Of a DNA stretch of 60,381 nt, positions 26,413 to 34,473 are shown piece after piece. Below the pieces are notes generated by a model. The model searched no databases. It was not told the DNA's origin and was given only the letters and a program-made list of their open reading frames with translations. Origin of the DNA: Thermodesulfatator autotrophicus (GTDB lineage Bacteria > Desulfobacterota > Thermodesulfobacteria > Thermodesulfobacteriales > Thermodesulfatatoraceae); the NCBI RefSeq assembly GCF_001642325.1, contig NZ_LSFI01000008.1:1-60381 (forward strand), given 5' to 3'. A program made the position numbers and the translations under genes. How positions within the stretch are numbered: the stretch's first letter is position 1; the number at the start of each line of letters is the position of its first letter.

Positions 26413-27071
26413 TGCCTGCCGAAGAACCCCTCTTTGACGTAGCAGAGATATTCGTAAGCCTTCAAGGAGAAAGCACTTATATGGGCCTTCCTACTTTCTT
26501 TGTGCGGCTTTCAGGTTGTAATTTGCGCTGTAAGTGGTGTGATACCATTTATGCCCAGAAGCCCCAAAATAACTTGCTTGGTCTTTCTGAAATTCTTATA
26601 CGCTGGCAAAAAGAGGGATCTCTTAAATTTGTTCAAATAACCGGTGGCGAGCCTCTTCTACAGGAAAATGTTTATCTCCTGATGAAGGCCTTTTTGGAAA
26701 AAGGCGCAACTATTCTTCTGGAAACAAATGGAAGTGTTTCTTTAGGGCGAGTCCCTAAAGAAGTGGTAAAAATAATGGACTTTAAAACTCCTTCCTCGGG
26801 CATGACTCACCACATGTGTTATGAAAACCTGGCCTATTTAACCCGTAAAGACCAGGTAAAATTCGTAATTGCCGATAAAGAAGACTACAACTGGGCCAAA
26901 GAAATTTTGGCCAGGTTTTACCTTCCGGTTTACACCCAGGTGCTTTTTTCACCCGTCTGGCAAACAGTTAAACCCCAAGAGCTGGCTGAGTGGATAATAA
27001 AAGACAGGCTCCAGGTGCGTTTCCAACTCCAGCTTCACAAGGTGCTCTGGGGAGAAAAAAGGGGAGTTTAA
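26412..27071 (+). CDS. queE: 7-carboxy-7-deazaguanine synthase
   Basis: A 219-residue radical SAM enzyme contracting the pterin ring to CDG, the third step of queuosine synthesis. The cluster motif is CNLRCKWCDT (Cx3Cx2C), preceded by FVSLQGESTYMGLPTFFVRL. TGGEPLLQ and LETNGS follow. It is coupled to queD and followed by a strong terminator. queC and queF are not in the window. Confidence 0.94.
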   Translation: MPAEEPLFDVAEIFVSLQGESTYMGLPTFFVRLSGCNLRCKWCDTIYAQKPQNNLLGLSEILIRWQKEGSLKFVQITGGEPLLQENVYLLMKAFLEKGATILLETNGSVSLGRVPKEVVKIMDFKTPSSGMTHHMCYENLAYLTRKDQVKFVIADKEDYNWAKEILARFYLPVYTQVLFSPVWQTVKPQELAEWIIKDRLQVRFQLQLHKVLWGEKRGV

Positions 27072-27072
27072 A

Positions 27073-27100
27073 GGGCCGGAAGCACCGGCCCTTTTGTTTT
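27073..27100 (+). terminator. Rho-independent terminator after queE
   Basis: A perfect 7-bp stem GGGCCGG/CCGGCCC with loop AAGCA is followed by TTTTGTTTT. The gene on the other strand ends at 27099, so the hairpin may also help terminate it. Confidence 0.85.
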
Positions 27101-28796
27101 AGAAGAAGAGCTCAAGAGAAAGATAGAGGTTATACATGTGCTCAAGAGGCACAAACATCTGTGAATTTACAGGCCCCATAGTACCTATATCGTCAAGCTC
27201 GTTAATTTCATGAGGTTCTCCAAGCCAGGAGCCGCTTCCACTATAATTGAACCAGAAATACTGGAAACCTACCCGTAAAAACACTTTGGCGTATTCAGAA
27301 AGGGCTTCACCGGCAGGTAAGTCCTGAATCCAGTAAACTTCGGCCACGTGGCCACGGGTAGCTAACTTATTGAGATAGATGTCGTCAGTGGCCACCATAA
27401 AGGGCATCCACCATTTAGAACCATAGTTATACTCTAGACCGAGTTTGGCCCCAGGAACCCAGGGTAAAGGAATACGGGTGCCCAGGTAAACTGCCCAACC
27501 GGTGTGGGTGCCAGTATCCACCGCAGAGGGATCCCCAAGAGAAAAGCCTCCTAACAGGGTATAATACATTTGGGTAAAAAAATCTCCGAGTAAAGGATGA
27601 TTTTGAACATAGATAGGCATAGCCCCTATCTGATCAGGGTCAGTTATAGAAAGCCCCAGAGAGACAAAGTAATCAACGCCTTCAAGCCCAAGGGCAGGGA
27701 TATCAATTTTGTGGAGCCAGGTAGCGCCAATTTCATAAATATCACCAAGGTTGTTGGAGGTGGTTACGTAACCTGGGCCAAGTTTTGACATAAACCAGGT
27801 GCCTTCAGGGAAATCCATCACGCCTTCAGCCTTAAAGGCCTGCACCACTAGAAGCATATTGCGTTCAGGATCATCTAAAACGTCCCAGGCAATACCGTAA
27901 AAGTCTATGTCATCCTTAGCACGGTCAATGGGCATTTTAAAGCCAGATTCAAAACCACGACCATAACAAAAACGAATTCTCCCTGGCCAGGGCCAGCTGT
28001 ATTGATAACCAACAGTGGCACCGTCAAAGGGAATGTCTATGTTAATGCCAGCCGGGGTAGCATCTCGCCTGTCAAGTCCTTCCCGTATATGAGAGGGGAC
28101 TCCGTGGGTAGTAGGGCGTCTTCCCAGGGATATCCATATTGGCAACCCGCCGATATTTGTCCAGTTAAAATAGGCCCGGTCCACATAGAGGCGACTATCA
28201 GAAGGCCTGACCCCAAAGGTGAAATTATTATCCATGCCCGGGAAAAGCTCAGGAGAAACATAGTCATCAGATTGGCCCCAGATCTTGTAATACGCCAGGC
28301 GCACTTTAACCACGGTGTCTTCAGTAGGTTTCACCTTGAAATTGAGGCGCATACGGTTGGTCCACAAAGTATCATTTTCCCGGTATCCTTTACGGGGTTG
28401 CATAAGACCTGGGTCTGCCATATCAATCATAGGGACCATGCGATAGAGATTTGGATCATAATAAATTCCGTTAAAATAGCTCCAGTAACTGGTGGCCACT
28501 TTGGCCCGGGTAGAGTCAATCCTGGTTCTAATGTCTCCCCAGATTTTGAATTTACCCATGTTATTTTTCACTTCTTCCAGGAATTCAGTGTTTTCTTCCT
28601 GCGTGGCCATCTGTTCTTCCTGGGCCTCTTTCATTTCGGCCAGCTGTTTCTTAAGAGATTCAAGCTCGCGGGAAAGTTCTTCAATTTTCTTTAAAAGTTC
28701 TGCGGTGGAAGTTTGAGCCATAGCCAACGAGCTCAGACCTAAAAAACAGCAAAAGATTGCCAACCAAAAAACACCCTTTACCCATTTCATACTCAC
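27099..28796 (-). CDS. Outer-membrane beta-barrel protein with coiled-coil N-terminus (DUF3373-like)
   Basis: A 565-residue exported protein. A signal peptide (about 1-27, cleaved after AMA) is followed by a heptad-rich coiled coil (about 33-75, ELLKKIEELSRELESLKKQL) and a long aromatic, Gly/Asp-rich region with alternating hydrophobic residues ending LYLSLELFF, the usual terminal Phe of a barrel. The layout matches the DUF3373 family of putative porins found in sulfur-metabolising and epsilon-type bacteria (from recall). The coiled coil probably spans the periplasm toward the wall. The substrate is unknown. Confidence 0.8.
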   Translation of the reverse strand: MSMKWVKGVFWLAIFCCFLGLSSLAMAQTSTAELLKKIEELSRELESLKKQLAEMKEAQEEQMATQEENTEFLEEVKNNMGKFKIWGDIRTRIDSTRAKVATSYWSYFNGIYYDPNLYRMVPMIDMADPGLMQPRKGYRENDTLWTNRMRLNFKVKPTEDTVVKVRLAYYKIWGQSDDYVSPELFPGMDNNFTFGVRPSDSRLYVDRAYFNWTNIGGLPIWISLGRRPTTHGVPSHIREGLDRRDATPAGINIDIPFDGATVGYQYSWPWPGRIRFCYGRGFESGFKMPIDRAKDDIDFYGIAWDVLDDPERNMLLVVQAFKAEGVMDFPEGTWFMSKLGPGYVTTSNNLGDIYEIGATWLHKIDIPALGLEGVDYFVSLGLSITDPDQIGAMPIYVQNHPLLGDFFTQMYYTLLGGFSLGDPSAVDTGTHTGWAVYLGTRIPLPWVPGAKLGLEYNYGSKWWMPFMVATDDIYLNKLATRGHVAEVYWIQDLPAGEALSEYAKVFLRVGFQYFWFNYSGSGSWLGEPHEINELDDIGTMGPVNSQMFVPLEHMYNLYLSLELFF

Positions 28797-28936
28797 AACC
28801 TCCTGAATTTGATAAAATATATATAGAATGTAGTTATATTAAAAAAGAGATGGAGGTCAAACCAAAAATATTTATGAGGACCAAAGGTTATTTACAATCT
28901 ATTTGAATTTTTGTTTAAGAAAAATTTATTCTTAAA

Positions 28937-29287
28937 TGAGGCCTTTGTAAAAATTTTAACATTAGATTTAACACCTCGCGACAGGGATTGCTTCACCACT
29001 CGTGGTTCGCAATGACGGGGAAGAAAAAGGTTCGCAATGACAAGGTAGGAAAAAAGGCTCGCAATAACAGGGATGGTGTAGCTTGCAATGAGAAGCTCAT
29101 TTTGTTACTGCGAGGAGCCTTTTCCATATTGTCACTGCGAGGAGCGCGCAAGCGCGACGAAGCAGTCTCAGGGATTATCAGATTGCTTCGCTCTCAATGA
29201 CTCTCCCTGTTTGTCACTGCGAGAAGATCCCTCGCTTCGCTCGGGACAAGCGAAGCAGTCTCAGAAAAATATTTTGCAAAGGTCTTA
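28937..29287 (+). repeat. Dispersed terminal-inverted-repeat element, 351 bp
   Basis: The left end TGAGGCCTTTGTAAAA (13/16 to consensus) and the right end TTTTGCAAAGGTCTTA (14/16) define the borders. Inside are several plus-type subunits (GATTGCTTCACCACTCGTGG, TTCGCAATGACGGGG) followed by minus-type ones (TGTCACTGCGAGGAGCGC, CGACGAAGCAGTCTCAGG). The right arm, GATCCCTCGCTTCGCTCGGG onward, is shared with copies at 34 and 37 kb. It lies upstream of the DUF3373-like gene (minus). Confidence 0.8.
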
Positions 29288-29660
29288 TTTTTATTATTAA
29301 CTCATGCGGGCACAAGCAAGGTGTAAAAATATGGAAAACTTCCTACAAAAGGCAATAGGGTTCCTTTTATAGGAACCAGAGGACAATTTTGCTCTATATG
29401 GACCTTTTTCTTATTGTGCCATGCGAAACGGAGAGAAGCAATCTCTATTACTCTACTTACGAATTATTTGCAAACTCAAAAGGTGTCCAGCACCAAGATC
29501 TATGGAAACAATTAAATGACAGGCCAAAAACAAGGTTTTACAAAAATTCTACCTAACCATCGGGTAACAAAGGACAACGCAAGTGGTAAAGCTACTAAAT
29601 ACTGCGACACAATTTTTGCTGTGTTTTAGACAGACTACTACTTCTCAGACCAAGCTCTAA
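29288..29660. other. Unassigned intergenic stretch, possible relic
   Basis: About 370 bp without a convincing gene. At 29415-29445 it holds a degenerate half-unit of the dispersed repeat (ATGCGAAACGGAGAGAAGCA). GGTTCC-TTTTATA-GGAACC forms a small hairpin near 29350, and GGCACAA/TTGTGCC near 29310 and 29414 could pair around it. A 37-codon frame exists on the plus strand but has no supporting ribosome site. I see no match to tmRNA, SRP RNA or RNase P RNA. Confidence 0.3.
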
Positions 29661-29689
29661 GAAAAATAAAAGGGCGGCCAGGACCGCCC
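29661..29689 (-). terminator. Rho-independent terminator of dsrC
   Basis: Read on the minus strand: GGGCGG-TCCTGG-CCGCCC followed by TTTTATTTTTC, 13 bp after the dsrC stop. Confidence 0.85.
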
Positions 29690-29701
29690 CAAATAAATTT
29701 C

Positions 29702-30022
29702 TTATACGCAACCAGTGGGCTTAGGAAGACCAGCCATCTTACAGGCTCCCTTACCGGGGCCAGAGGGAAAGAGCTCATAAATCTTCTTAAGAGGATAACC
29801 AGTCACCTTAGAAAGAACTCGAACCATGGGTGCTACACCGTTCTTCTTGTAGTAATCCTGGAGAACCTTGATTACTTTCCAGTGTTCATCAGTAAGCTCT
29901 TCAATACCCTCAAGCTGCTTTACGTATTCAACCCACTCCATGCACCACGCATCCAAGCCGCCTAGAAGGAAACCGTCTTCATCTACCTCAAACTTTTTAC
30001 CTTTGTACTCTACTACCGGCAT
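29702..30022 (-). CDS. dsrC: DsrC sulfur-carrier protein
   Basis: A 106-residue DsrC/TusE-family protein. The C-terminal arm GKGACKMAGLPKPTGCV carries both conserved cysteines (CysB in GACK and the penultimate CysA), so it can form the trisulfide that links sulfite reductase to membrane electron donors. The core motif LTDEHWKVIKVLQDYY is typical. It is monocistronic, with its own promoter and terminator, as dsrC often is in sulfate reducers. TusE of tRNA thiolation lacks the second Cys, so DsrC is the better call. AAGGAGG precedes the ATG. Confidence 0.94.
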   Translation of the reverse strand: MPVVEYKGKKFEVDEDGFLLGGLDAWCMEWVEYVKQLEGIEELTDEHWKVIKVLQDYYKKNGVAPMVRVLSKVTGYPLKKIYELFPSGPGKGACKMAGLPKPTGCV

Positions 30023-30060
30023 AATGCCCTCCTTAATTCAAAGATTCTCTTTTAAAGCGC

Positions 30061-30089
30061 TAGTTACTATAGGGGTCAAAGCTTGTCAA
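30061..30089 (-). promoter_or_regulatory. Promoter of dsrC
   Basis: On the minus strand, TTGACA (30084-30089), a 17-bp spacer and TAACTA (30061-30066) lie about 40 bp before the dsrC start. Strong constitutive expression would be expected. Confidence 0.6.
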
Positions 30090-30195
30090 GCAAACTATTT
30101 TCATAAAAAAATAATTAGCCATCTTTTTATAAAAAGATTTATAACAAAATCTTTAGCAAATGTCAAAATTAGAGTTTTTTTAAGAAAAATTGCGA

Positions 30196-31110
30196 TTAAT
30201 CTAATAATAACAAGTCTAGTAGGGATCTATGAGTGTTATCAATTTTTGAAAAGCCCAGATCTTTAGCCAATTTTAAGGCTTCTTCATATTCAGATTTAGT
30301 TAAAGGGCGGTTTATTTCCGGAAAATCTGATGCTTTCCCCGCAGGGTGATAATGACCCATTAAATTTAGATAAATCTCCGGGGAGAGCTCTTCTTTTAAG
30401 AAGGCCAAAATTTTTTCTGTTTCTTTAAGAAGGCCTGGCATGACCAAATGCCTGACTATTAGGCCTTTGCGAGCCATCCCTTGCTCATCTAAAACTAAAT
30501 CTCCCACCTGACGGTACATTTCTTTTATAGCCTTGCGGGCTATTTCAGGATAATCCCTGGCTCCTAAATATCTGGCACAAAGCTCTGGTGTCCAGAGCTT
30601 AAAGTCTGCTAGATATATATCCACAATACCTTCTAAGGCTTCTAGTGTTTCTAATTTGTCATAGCTTCCGGTATTATAAACGATGGGAAGGAAAAGCCCC
30701 CTGTTAAAAGCTGATTCTAAAGATTCTACTATTTGATAAACCTGGTGGCTTGGAGAAACGAGGTTTATGTTATGGCAACCCTTTTTCTGAAGTTCCAGCA
30801 TAATGTCTGCAAGTTGGACAGGAGATATTTCCTGGCCAATCCCTAAGTGGGAAATTTCATAGGTTTGGCAAAAGACACAAGCCAGATTGCAGCCAGAAAA
30901 AAAGATTGCTCCTGAACCCTTTTCTCCTACCAGACAGGCTTCCTCACCAAAATGGGGTTCGTAACCGGCAATTTTAGGTTTAAAGCTTGTTCGGCAAAAC
31001 CCTTGTTTTTGAACTCGGTCAACCTTGCATTCTCGCGGGCAGAGCTTGCAGGCCCTTTTATGGGTAGATAAAACTTTTAAAGCCTGTTTGGCTAAAATTT
31101 GTTTGTTCAG
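30196..31110 (-). CDS. PflX-type radical SAM protein (COG1313) with CTG start
   Basis: About 304 residues related to pyruvate formate-lyase activating enzymes. The N-terminal cysteine block ACKLCPRECKV, then QGFCRT, the radical SAM motif CNLACVFC and the C-terminal VMPGLLKETEKILAFL and LMGHYHPAG are COG1313 hallmarks. The first ATG in frame (30801) would remove the radical SAM cluster. Upstream the frame is open but has no ATG/GTG/TTG. CTG at 31110 overlaps the TGA of the HIT gene as CTGA, 10 nt after AAGGGAG, and gives the expected family length. The substrate is unknown. Confidence 0.8.
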   Translation of the reverse strand: MNKQILAKQALKVLSTHKRACKLCPRECKVDRVQKQGFCRTSFKPKIAGYEPHFGEEACLVGEKGSGAIFFSGCNLACVFCQTYEISHLGIGQEISPVQLADIMLELQKKGCHNINLVSPSHQVYQIVESLESAFNRGLFLPIVYNTGSYDKLETLEALEGIVDIYLADFKLWTPELCARYLGARDYPEIARKAIKEMYRQVGDLVLDEQGMARKGLIVRHLVMPGLLKETEKILAFLKEELSPEIYLNLMGHYHPAGKASDFPEINRPLTKSEYEEALKLAKDLGFSKIDNTHRSLLDLLLLD

Positions 31111-31610
31111 AGAGACTTTTCTCCCTTCCGGTATAATTCAAAATGAGGAAACAGTCGGCGATAGGTTGCTAACATATGTTCAGGTATTACACGCACATCG
31201 CCAAAAACTGTCATAAAGTTAACGTCACCATCCCAGCGTGGGACAATCTGGATATGAAGATGTTCTGGAATGCCTGCACCAGCTACTTTACCAAGATTAA
31301 TACCCACATTGAACCCGTCAGGCCTTATCACTTCTCGCAAGACCCTAAGACACATCCTGGTGGTTAACATAAGGGCTGACAGTTCTTCTGGAGATAAATC
31401 GTCCAGTTCGGGCACATGTTTTCTGGGTGAAACCAGCAGGTGAGCGGTATTGTAAGGAAATTTATTCATTATCACTATGGTTTGTTCATCAGCATACAAG
31501 ATAAGACGTTTTTCATCAGGAAGATTTATTTCCGGGGGACAAAAGGGACATCCAGGCTCTCTTTTACCAAGGATATATTCCATTCGCCAGGGAGCCCATA
31601 AGACCTTCAT
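31107..31610 (-). CDS. HIT-family nucleotide hydrolase/transferase
   Basis: A 167-residue histidine-triad protein. It has the zinc-type CPFCPPE near the start and the active-site HLHIQIVPRW, where the third triad His is Gln (HxHxQ), as in the GalT/Ap4A-phosphorylase branch. It therefore probably acts on dinucleoside polyphosphates by phosphorolysis rather than hydrolysis; this is inference. It overlaps the sensor kinase by 4 bp upstream and the radical SAM gene by 4 bp downstream. Confidence 0.88.
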   Translation of the reverse strand: MKVLWAPWRMEYILGKREPGCPFCPPEINLPDEKRLILYADEQTIVIMNKFPYNTAHLLVSPRKHVPELDDLSPEELSALMLTTRMCLRVLREVIRPDGFNVGINLGKVAGAGIPEHLHIQIVPRWDGDVNFMTVFGDVRVIPEHMLATYRRLFPHFELYRKGEKSL

Positions 31611-32959
31611 TTTCTTTCTCCATTTACCACAAGCTTTTCCGGAAAAAATATAGTGACTTCCATACCAGATGTTTCTGGGTATGCAAGAGAGAACTTTCCA
31701 CCGTGTAATTCAATTATCCTTTTGGCTAATGATAAGCCCAGACCTGAGACAGCTTTTTCTGAAGTATCTGGAGATGGGGTGAAAAGCTTATCAAAGGACT
31801 TTTGGGCCACATCAAAACCTTTAGCTGTTATTTTAAGGGTTATCCCCTGTTTATATTCCAGGACTATTTTTAAGTTTCCGCCTTGAGGCAAGGCTTCTAC
31901 CACATTTTTAAGGATATTGATAAAAGCAAGTTGCATTTCTTTAGGGTCAACGTTGAGTATAGGGTCACCGTCTGAACATTCAAAAGAGACATGAATGCCT
32001 TTTTCTTTAAAAATACCAAGGAAAAGAACCAACGCACTTTGAAAAAGGCGATAAAGCCTTACAGGCTCTTTTTTGAGTTCAAAGGAAGGCATGAACTGAA
32101 AAAGTTCTTTTAAGACATTTTCAAGTTTTTCAGCCTCACGAACCATTGTTCTCAAGTAACCCTCAAGCCCTTCTGGGACTTCTTTTTTGAGTAGGACCTT
32201 TGAAAGCCCCCCCAGAGCAGAGACGGGATTTCGTATTTCGTGGAAAATTTTTGAAGAAAGCTCCCCTAAGACGGCTATTCTTTCTGCTTCTAGAAGGAGA
32301 TTTTTATGCTTAAGAAGCTCTTTAGAAGACCAAAGTTTTTGTAAAGCTATACTGCTTAGGCCTGAAATGGTCTCTAAGAACTGAAATTCTAGCTGAGAAA
32401 ATGGCTTTTGGGTAACAAAATTATCCACCAGGATAAAACCATACATCACTGGCGTCCTTATAGGGGCCAGTGCAAACTCTTTTACTCCTAATTTTTTAAA
32501 TACAGGGCTGAGTTGTGGGTAGTCTTCTTCTTTTAAGTGAAATACTTTTGAGCTGTTTAACTCTTTTCCACATGAAGAAAGGTCAGCCAGATTTAGAGAA
32601 AGCTCTCTAGCAAACTTTACAATAGGTAAGCTGTAATCGGTTATCTCTTCCCTGGCTTTAGCTACAAGCTCTTCAAAAGAGGGAGATTCAACCTCTAGGG
32701 CTGACCAGATTCTAAAGGCTTCCTCAGGAGAAAGAGGACCAAGGCCCGTTACTCCATGAAAGATGTCCTGGGTTTCTTCTTTTTTTAAGATAAAGGCCCG
32801 GTTAAACTTAAGCCCTTGAGCAGAAGTAACTGCTACTAAAATCAAGGCCCATATATCTTCTTCCTCTTCGGCTTGCAAAAGTTTGGTAATAAACTTGAGT
32901 GATAACTCGAGCAAATGTTCGAGACGACATTCTTTTTCACATGTACTTGGTTTTAACAT
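31607..32959 (-). CDS. GAF-domain sensor histidine kinase with degenerate ATP lid
   Basis: A 450-residue cytoplasmic kinase. A GAF-like sensor (about 30-205) is followed by a HisKA domain with FHEIRNPVSALGGL and a HATPase domain. The N box (AFINILKNVVEALPQGG) and the G2 box (VSGLGLSLAKRIIELHGG) are present. The G1 box, normally D-x-G-x-G, reads ITAKGFDVAQKSF and lacks the Asp. It has no membrane segment and no partner response regulator nearby. It leads the unit with the HIT and radical SAM genes. Confidence 0.85.
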   Translation of the reverse strand: MLKPSTCEKECRLEHLLELSLKFITKLLQAEEEEDIWALILVAVTSAQGLKFNRAFILKKEETQDIFHGVTGLGPLSPEEAFRIWSALEVESPSFEELVAKAREEITDYSLPIVKFARELSLNLADLSSCGKELNSSKVFHLKEEDYPQLSPVFKKLGVKEFALAPIRTPVMYGFILVDNFVTQKPFSQLEFQFLETISGLSSIALQKLWSSKELLKHKNLLLEAERIAVLGELSSKIFHEIRNPVSALGGLSKVLLKKEVPEGLEGYLRTMVREAEKLENVLKELFQFMPSFELKKEPVRLYRLFQSALVLFLGIFKEKGIHVSFECSDGDPILNVDPKEMQLAFINILKNVVEALPQGGNLKIVLEYKQGITLKITAKGFDVAQKSFDKLFTPSPDTSEKAVSGLGLSLAKRIIELHGGKFSLAYPETSGMEVTIFFPEKLVVNGERK

Positions 32960-33152
32960 ATAACTTAAGCCCCTCCCTTCAAAGGGCCCCTGCTTCTTCT
33001 CTATTTATGAAATAGTTTAAAATATTTTGCATTTAAAAACAAATTTAACATTATTTTGTGAAAAAATTAACATAAAAACAGAAAAAGACAAATTTATTTT
33101 TGGCAAAAACTCAAAATTAAAGTAAAAATTTGATTTGAAACGGAGGGGTAAA

Positions 33153-34067
33153 TTGGAAGTTTTTATAGCCGGAGGCACTGGCTTTATAGGAAGGCATCTA
33201 AGCCGGTATCTCTTACAAAGAGGCTTTAAGGTAAAAGTCCTGGTGAGAAGGCCAGAAAGGGCTTTAGTGATTCCTGAAGGCGTTACCCCTTCCTACGGCA
33301 ACCCTTTAGTTCCGGGAGATTGGTTACATGAGTGTGCCAGAGCAAATGTAGTTATCAATCTGGTAGGGACAAATATTTTTGCTCGCTGGACTTCTAAATA
33401 CAAAGAACTTATTCGCGAAAGCCGTCTTTTGGCTACCCAAAATATTGTTTCAGTTCTAAGTAAAGGCCAACTTCTCTTAAATGCTTCAGCTATAGGTTTT
33501 TATGGAGCTGACCGCGGCGAAGAAGAAATTACCGAAGAAAGTGCCCCCGGGAAGGATTTTTTAGCAAAGGTTTGTAAAGAATGGGAAGAGGCTGCTTTTA
33601 CTGCCAGGAGTCAAGGGGTTCGCGTTTGTACTCTAAGATTTGCTGTAGTTCTGGGGCTAGGAGGTGGAGCCCTTTCCAAAATGCGTCTCCCTTTCAAGCT
33701 AGGTCTTGGTGGGCCTATTGGTCATGGCAAGCAGTGGTTCCCCTGGATTCATATAGAAGATGTCTGCCGTATAGTAACTTTTCTCATTGAAAAAAAAGAC
33801 CTTTCAGGGCCTTTTAACCTGGTAGCCCCTGGAATTGTTAGAAACAAAGAGTTCGCGCAAACCCTTGCCCGGGTGTGGCGGCGTCCTGCTCTTTTGCCTC
33901 TTCCCCCCCGAGTGCTTGAGATTATTTTTGGAGAACTGGCTTCTCTTCTAACTGGGGGTGTAAAGGCTCGTCCTAAAAGGTTGCTAGAAGCAGGGTATAT
34001 CTTTTCTTTCCCTGAACTTTATTCTGCCTTACAAAATCTTTTAAAAAGAAAAGCCTTGATACGATAA
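33153..34067 (+). CDS. TIGR01777-type NAD-dependent epimerase
   Basis: A 304-residue extended SDR protein (SDR39U1/YfcH family). The start is TTG 33153 because GGAGGGG lies 4-5 bp before it and the Rossmann loop EVFIAGGTGFIGRHLSRYL begins at once; the in-frame start at 33135 lies upstream of that ribosome site. Other motifs are LLNASAIGFYG, PFKLGLGGPIGHGKQWFPWI and HIEDV. The substrate is unknown for the family. Confidence 0.88.
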   Translation: MEVFIAGGTGFIGRHLSRYLLQRGFKVKVLVRRPERALVIPEGVTPSYGNPLVPGDWLHECARANVVINLVGTNIFARWTSKYKELIRESRLLATQNIVSVLSKGQLLLNASAIGFYGADRGEEEITEESAPGKDFLAKVCKEWEEAAFTARSQGVRVCTLRFAVVLGLGGGALSKMRLPFKLGLGGPIGHGKQWFPWIHIEDVCRIVTFLIEKKDLSGPFNLVAPGIVRNKEFAQTLARVWRRPALLPLPPRVLEIIFGELASLLTGGVKARPKRLLEAGYIFSFPELYSALQNLLKRKALIR

Positions 34068-34087
34068 GTTTTTTAAGATTATCTAAA

Positions 34088-34443
34088 AGAGACCTTTGCA
34101 AAAACTCTAAATTATTAGTTCCTTTATACTTTAAAGGAAGAGATTGCTTCGCCACTTCGTGGCTCGCAATGACGGGATAGAGAAAGGCTCGCATGATGGG
34201 AAGGGAGCGTGACGCGCAATGATGGGAGGGGAGCGTGGCTCGCAATAACACATCAGGAAAGGGGCTTGAAATGATAAAATAAAGTGGGGGTCTGCGATGA
34301 CAACCCATTTTGTCACCGTGAGGAGCATGTTCCCAACTGTCACTGCGAGGAGCGCGCCAGCGCGACGAAGCAGTCTCGGAGATCTCTCGCTCCACTCGGG
34401 ACAGGCGAAGCAGTCTCAGGAAAAATATTTTGCAAAGGTCTCT
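34088..34443 (+). repeat. Dispersed terminal-inverted-repeat element, best copy (356 bp)
   Basis: The borders are a perfect 16-bp inverted repeat: AGAGACCTTTGCAAAA (34088-34103) and its exact complement (34428-34443). The left arm has GAAGAGATTGCTTCGCC and TCGTGGCTCGCAATGACGGG; the right arm has TGTCACTGCGAGGAGCGC, CGACGAAGCAGTCTCGG and GGGACAGGCGAAGCAGTCTC. The left and right subunits are the same motif in opposite orientation, so the whole can fold on itself. No coding capacity is seen. It fills the gap between the epimerase and the phosphofructokinase. Confidence 0.85.
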
Positions 34444-34473
34444 AAAAATAAAGTCTAAAGTTGAGGGGGAGTT

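Noticed and set aside
29088-29300. Short open frames inside the repeat elements (also at 25433-25689, 34131-34343, 37222-37488 and 37500-37727)
   Set aside because: They translate the GC-rich repeat into Arg/Ser/Cys-rich peptides (CHCEER, SLRE types), occur in several frames and have no ribosome sites.
29480-29630. 37-codon plus-strand frame starting MTGQKQGFTK
   Set aside because: It is preceded directly by a stop codon, has no ribosome site and has no recognisable motif.
29288-29660. tmRNA, SRP RNA or RNase P RNA in the large gap
   Set aside because: No tag-peptide frame, no SRP GGAAG-type loop and no conserved P-RNA cores were found by eye.
34080-34450. Target-site duplication around the best repeat copy
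   Set aside because: Both flanks are A-rich (CTAAA and AAAAAT), so a short duplication cannot be told from chance.
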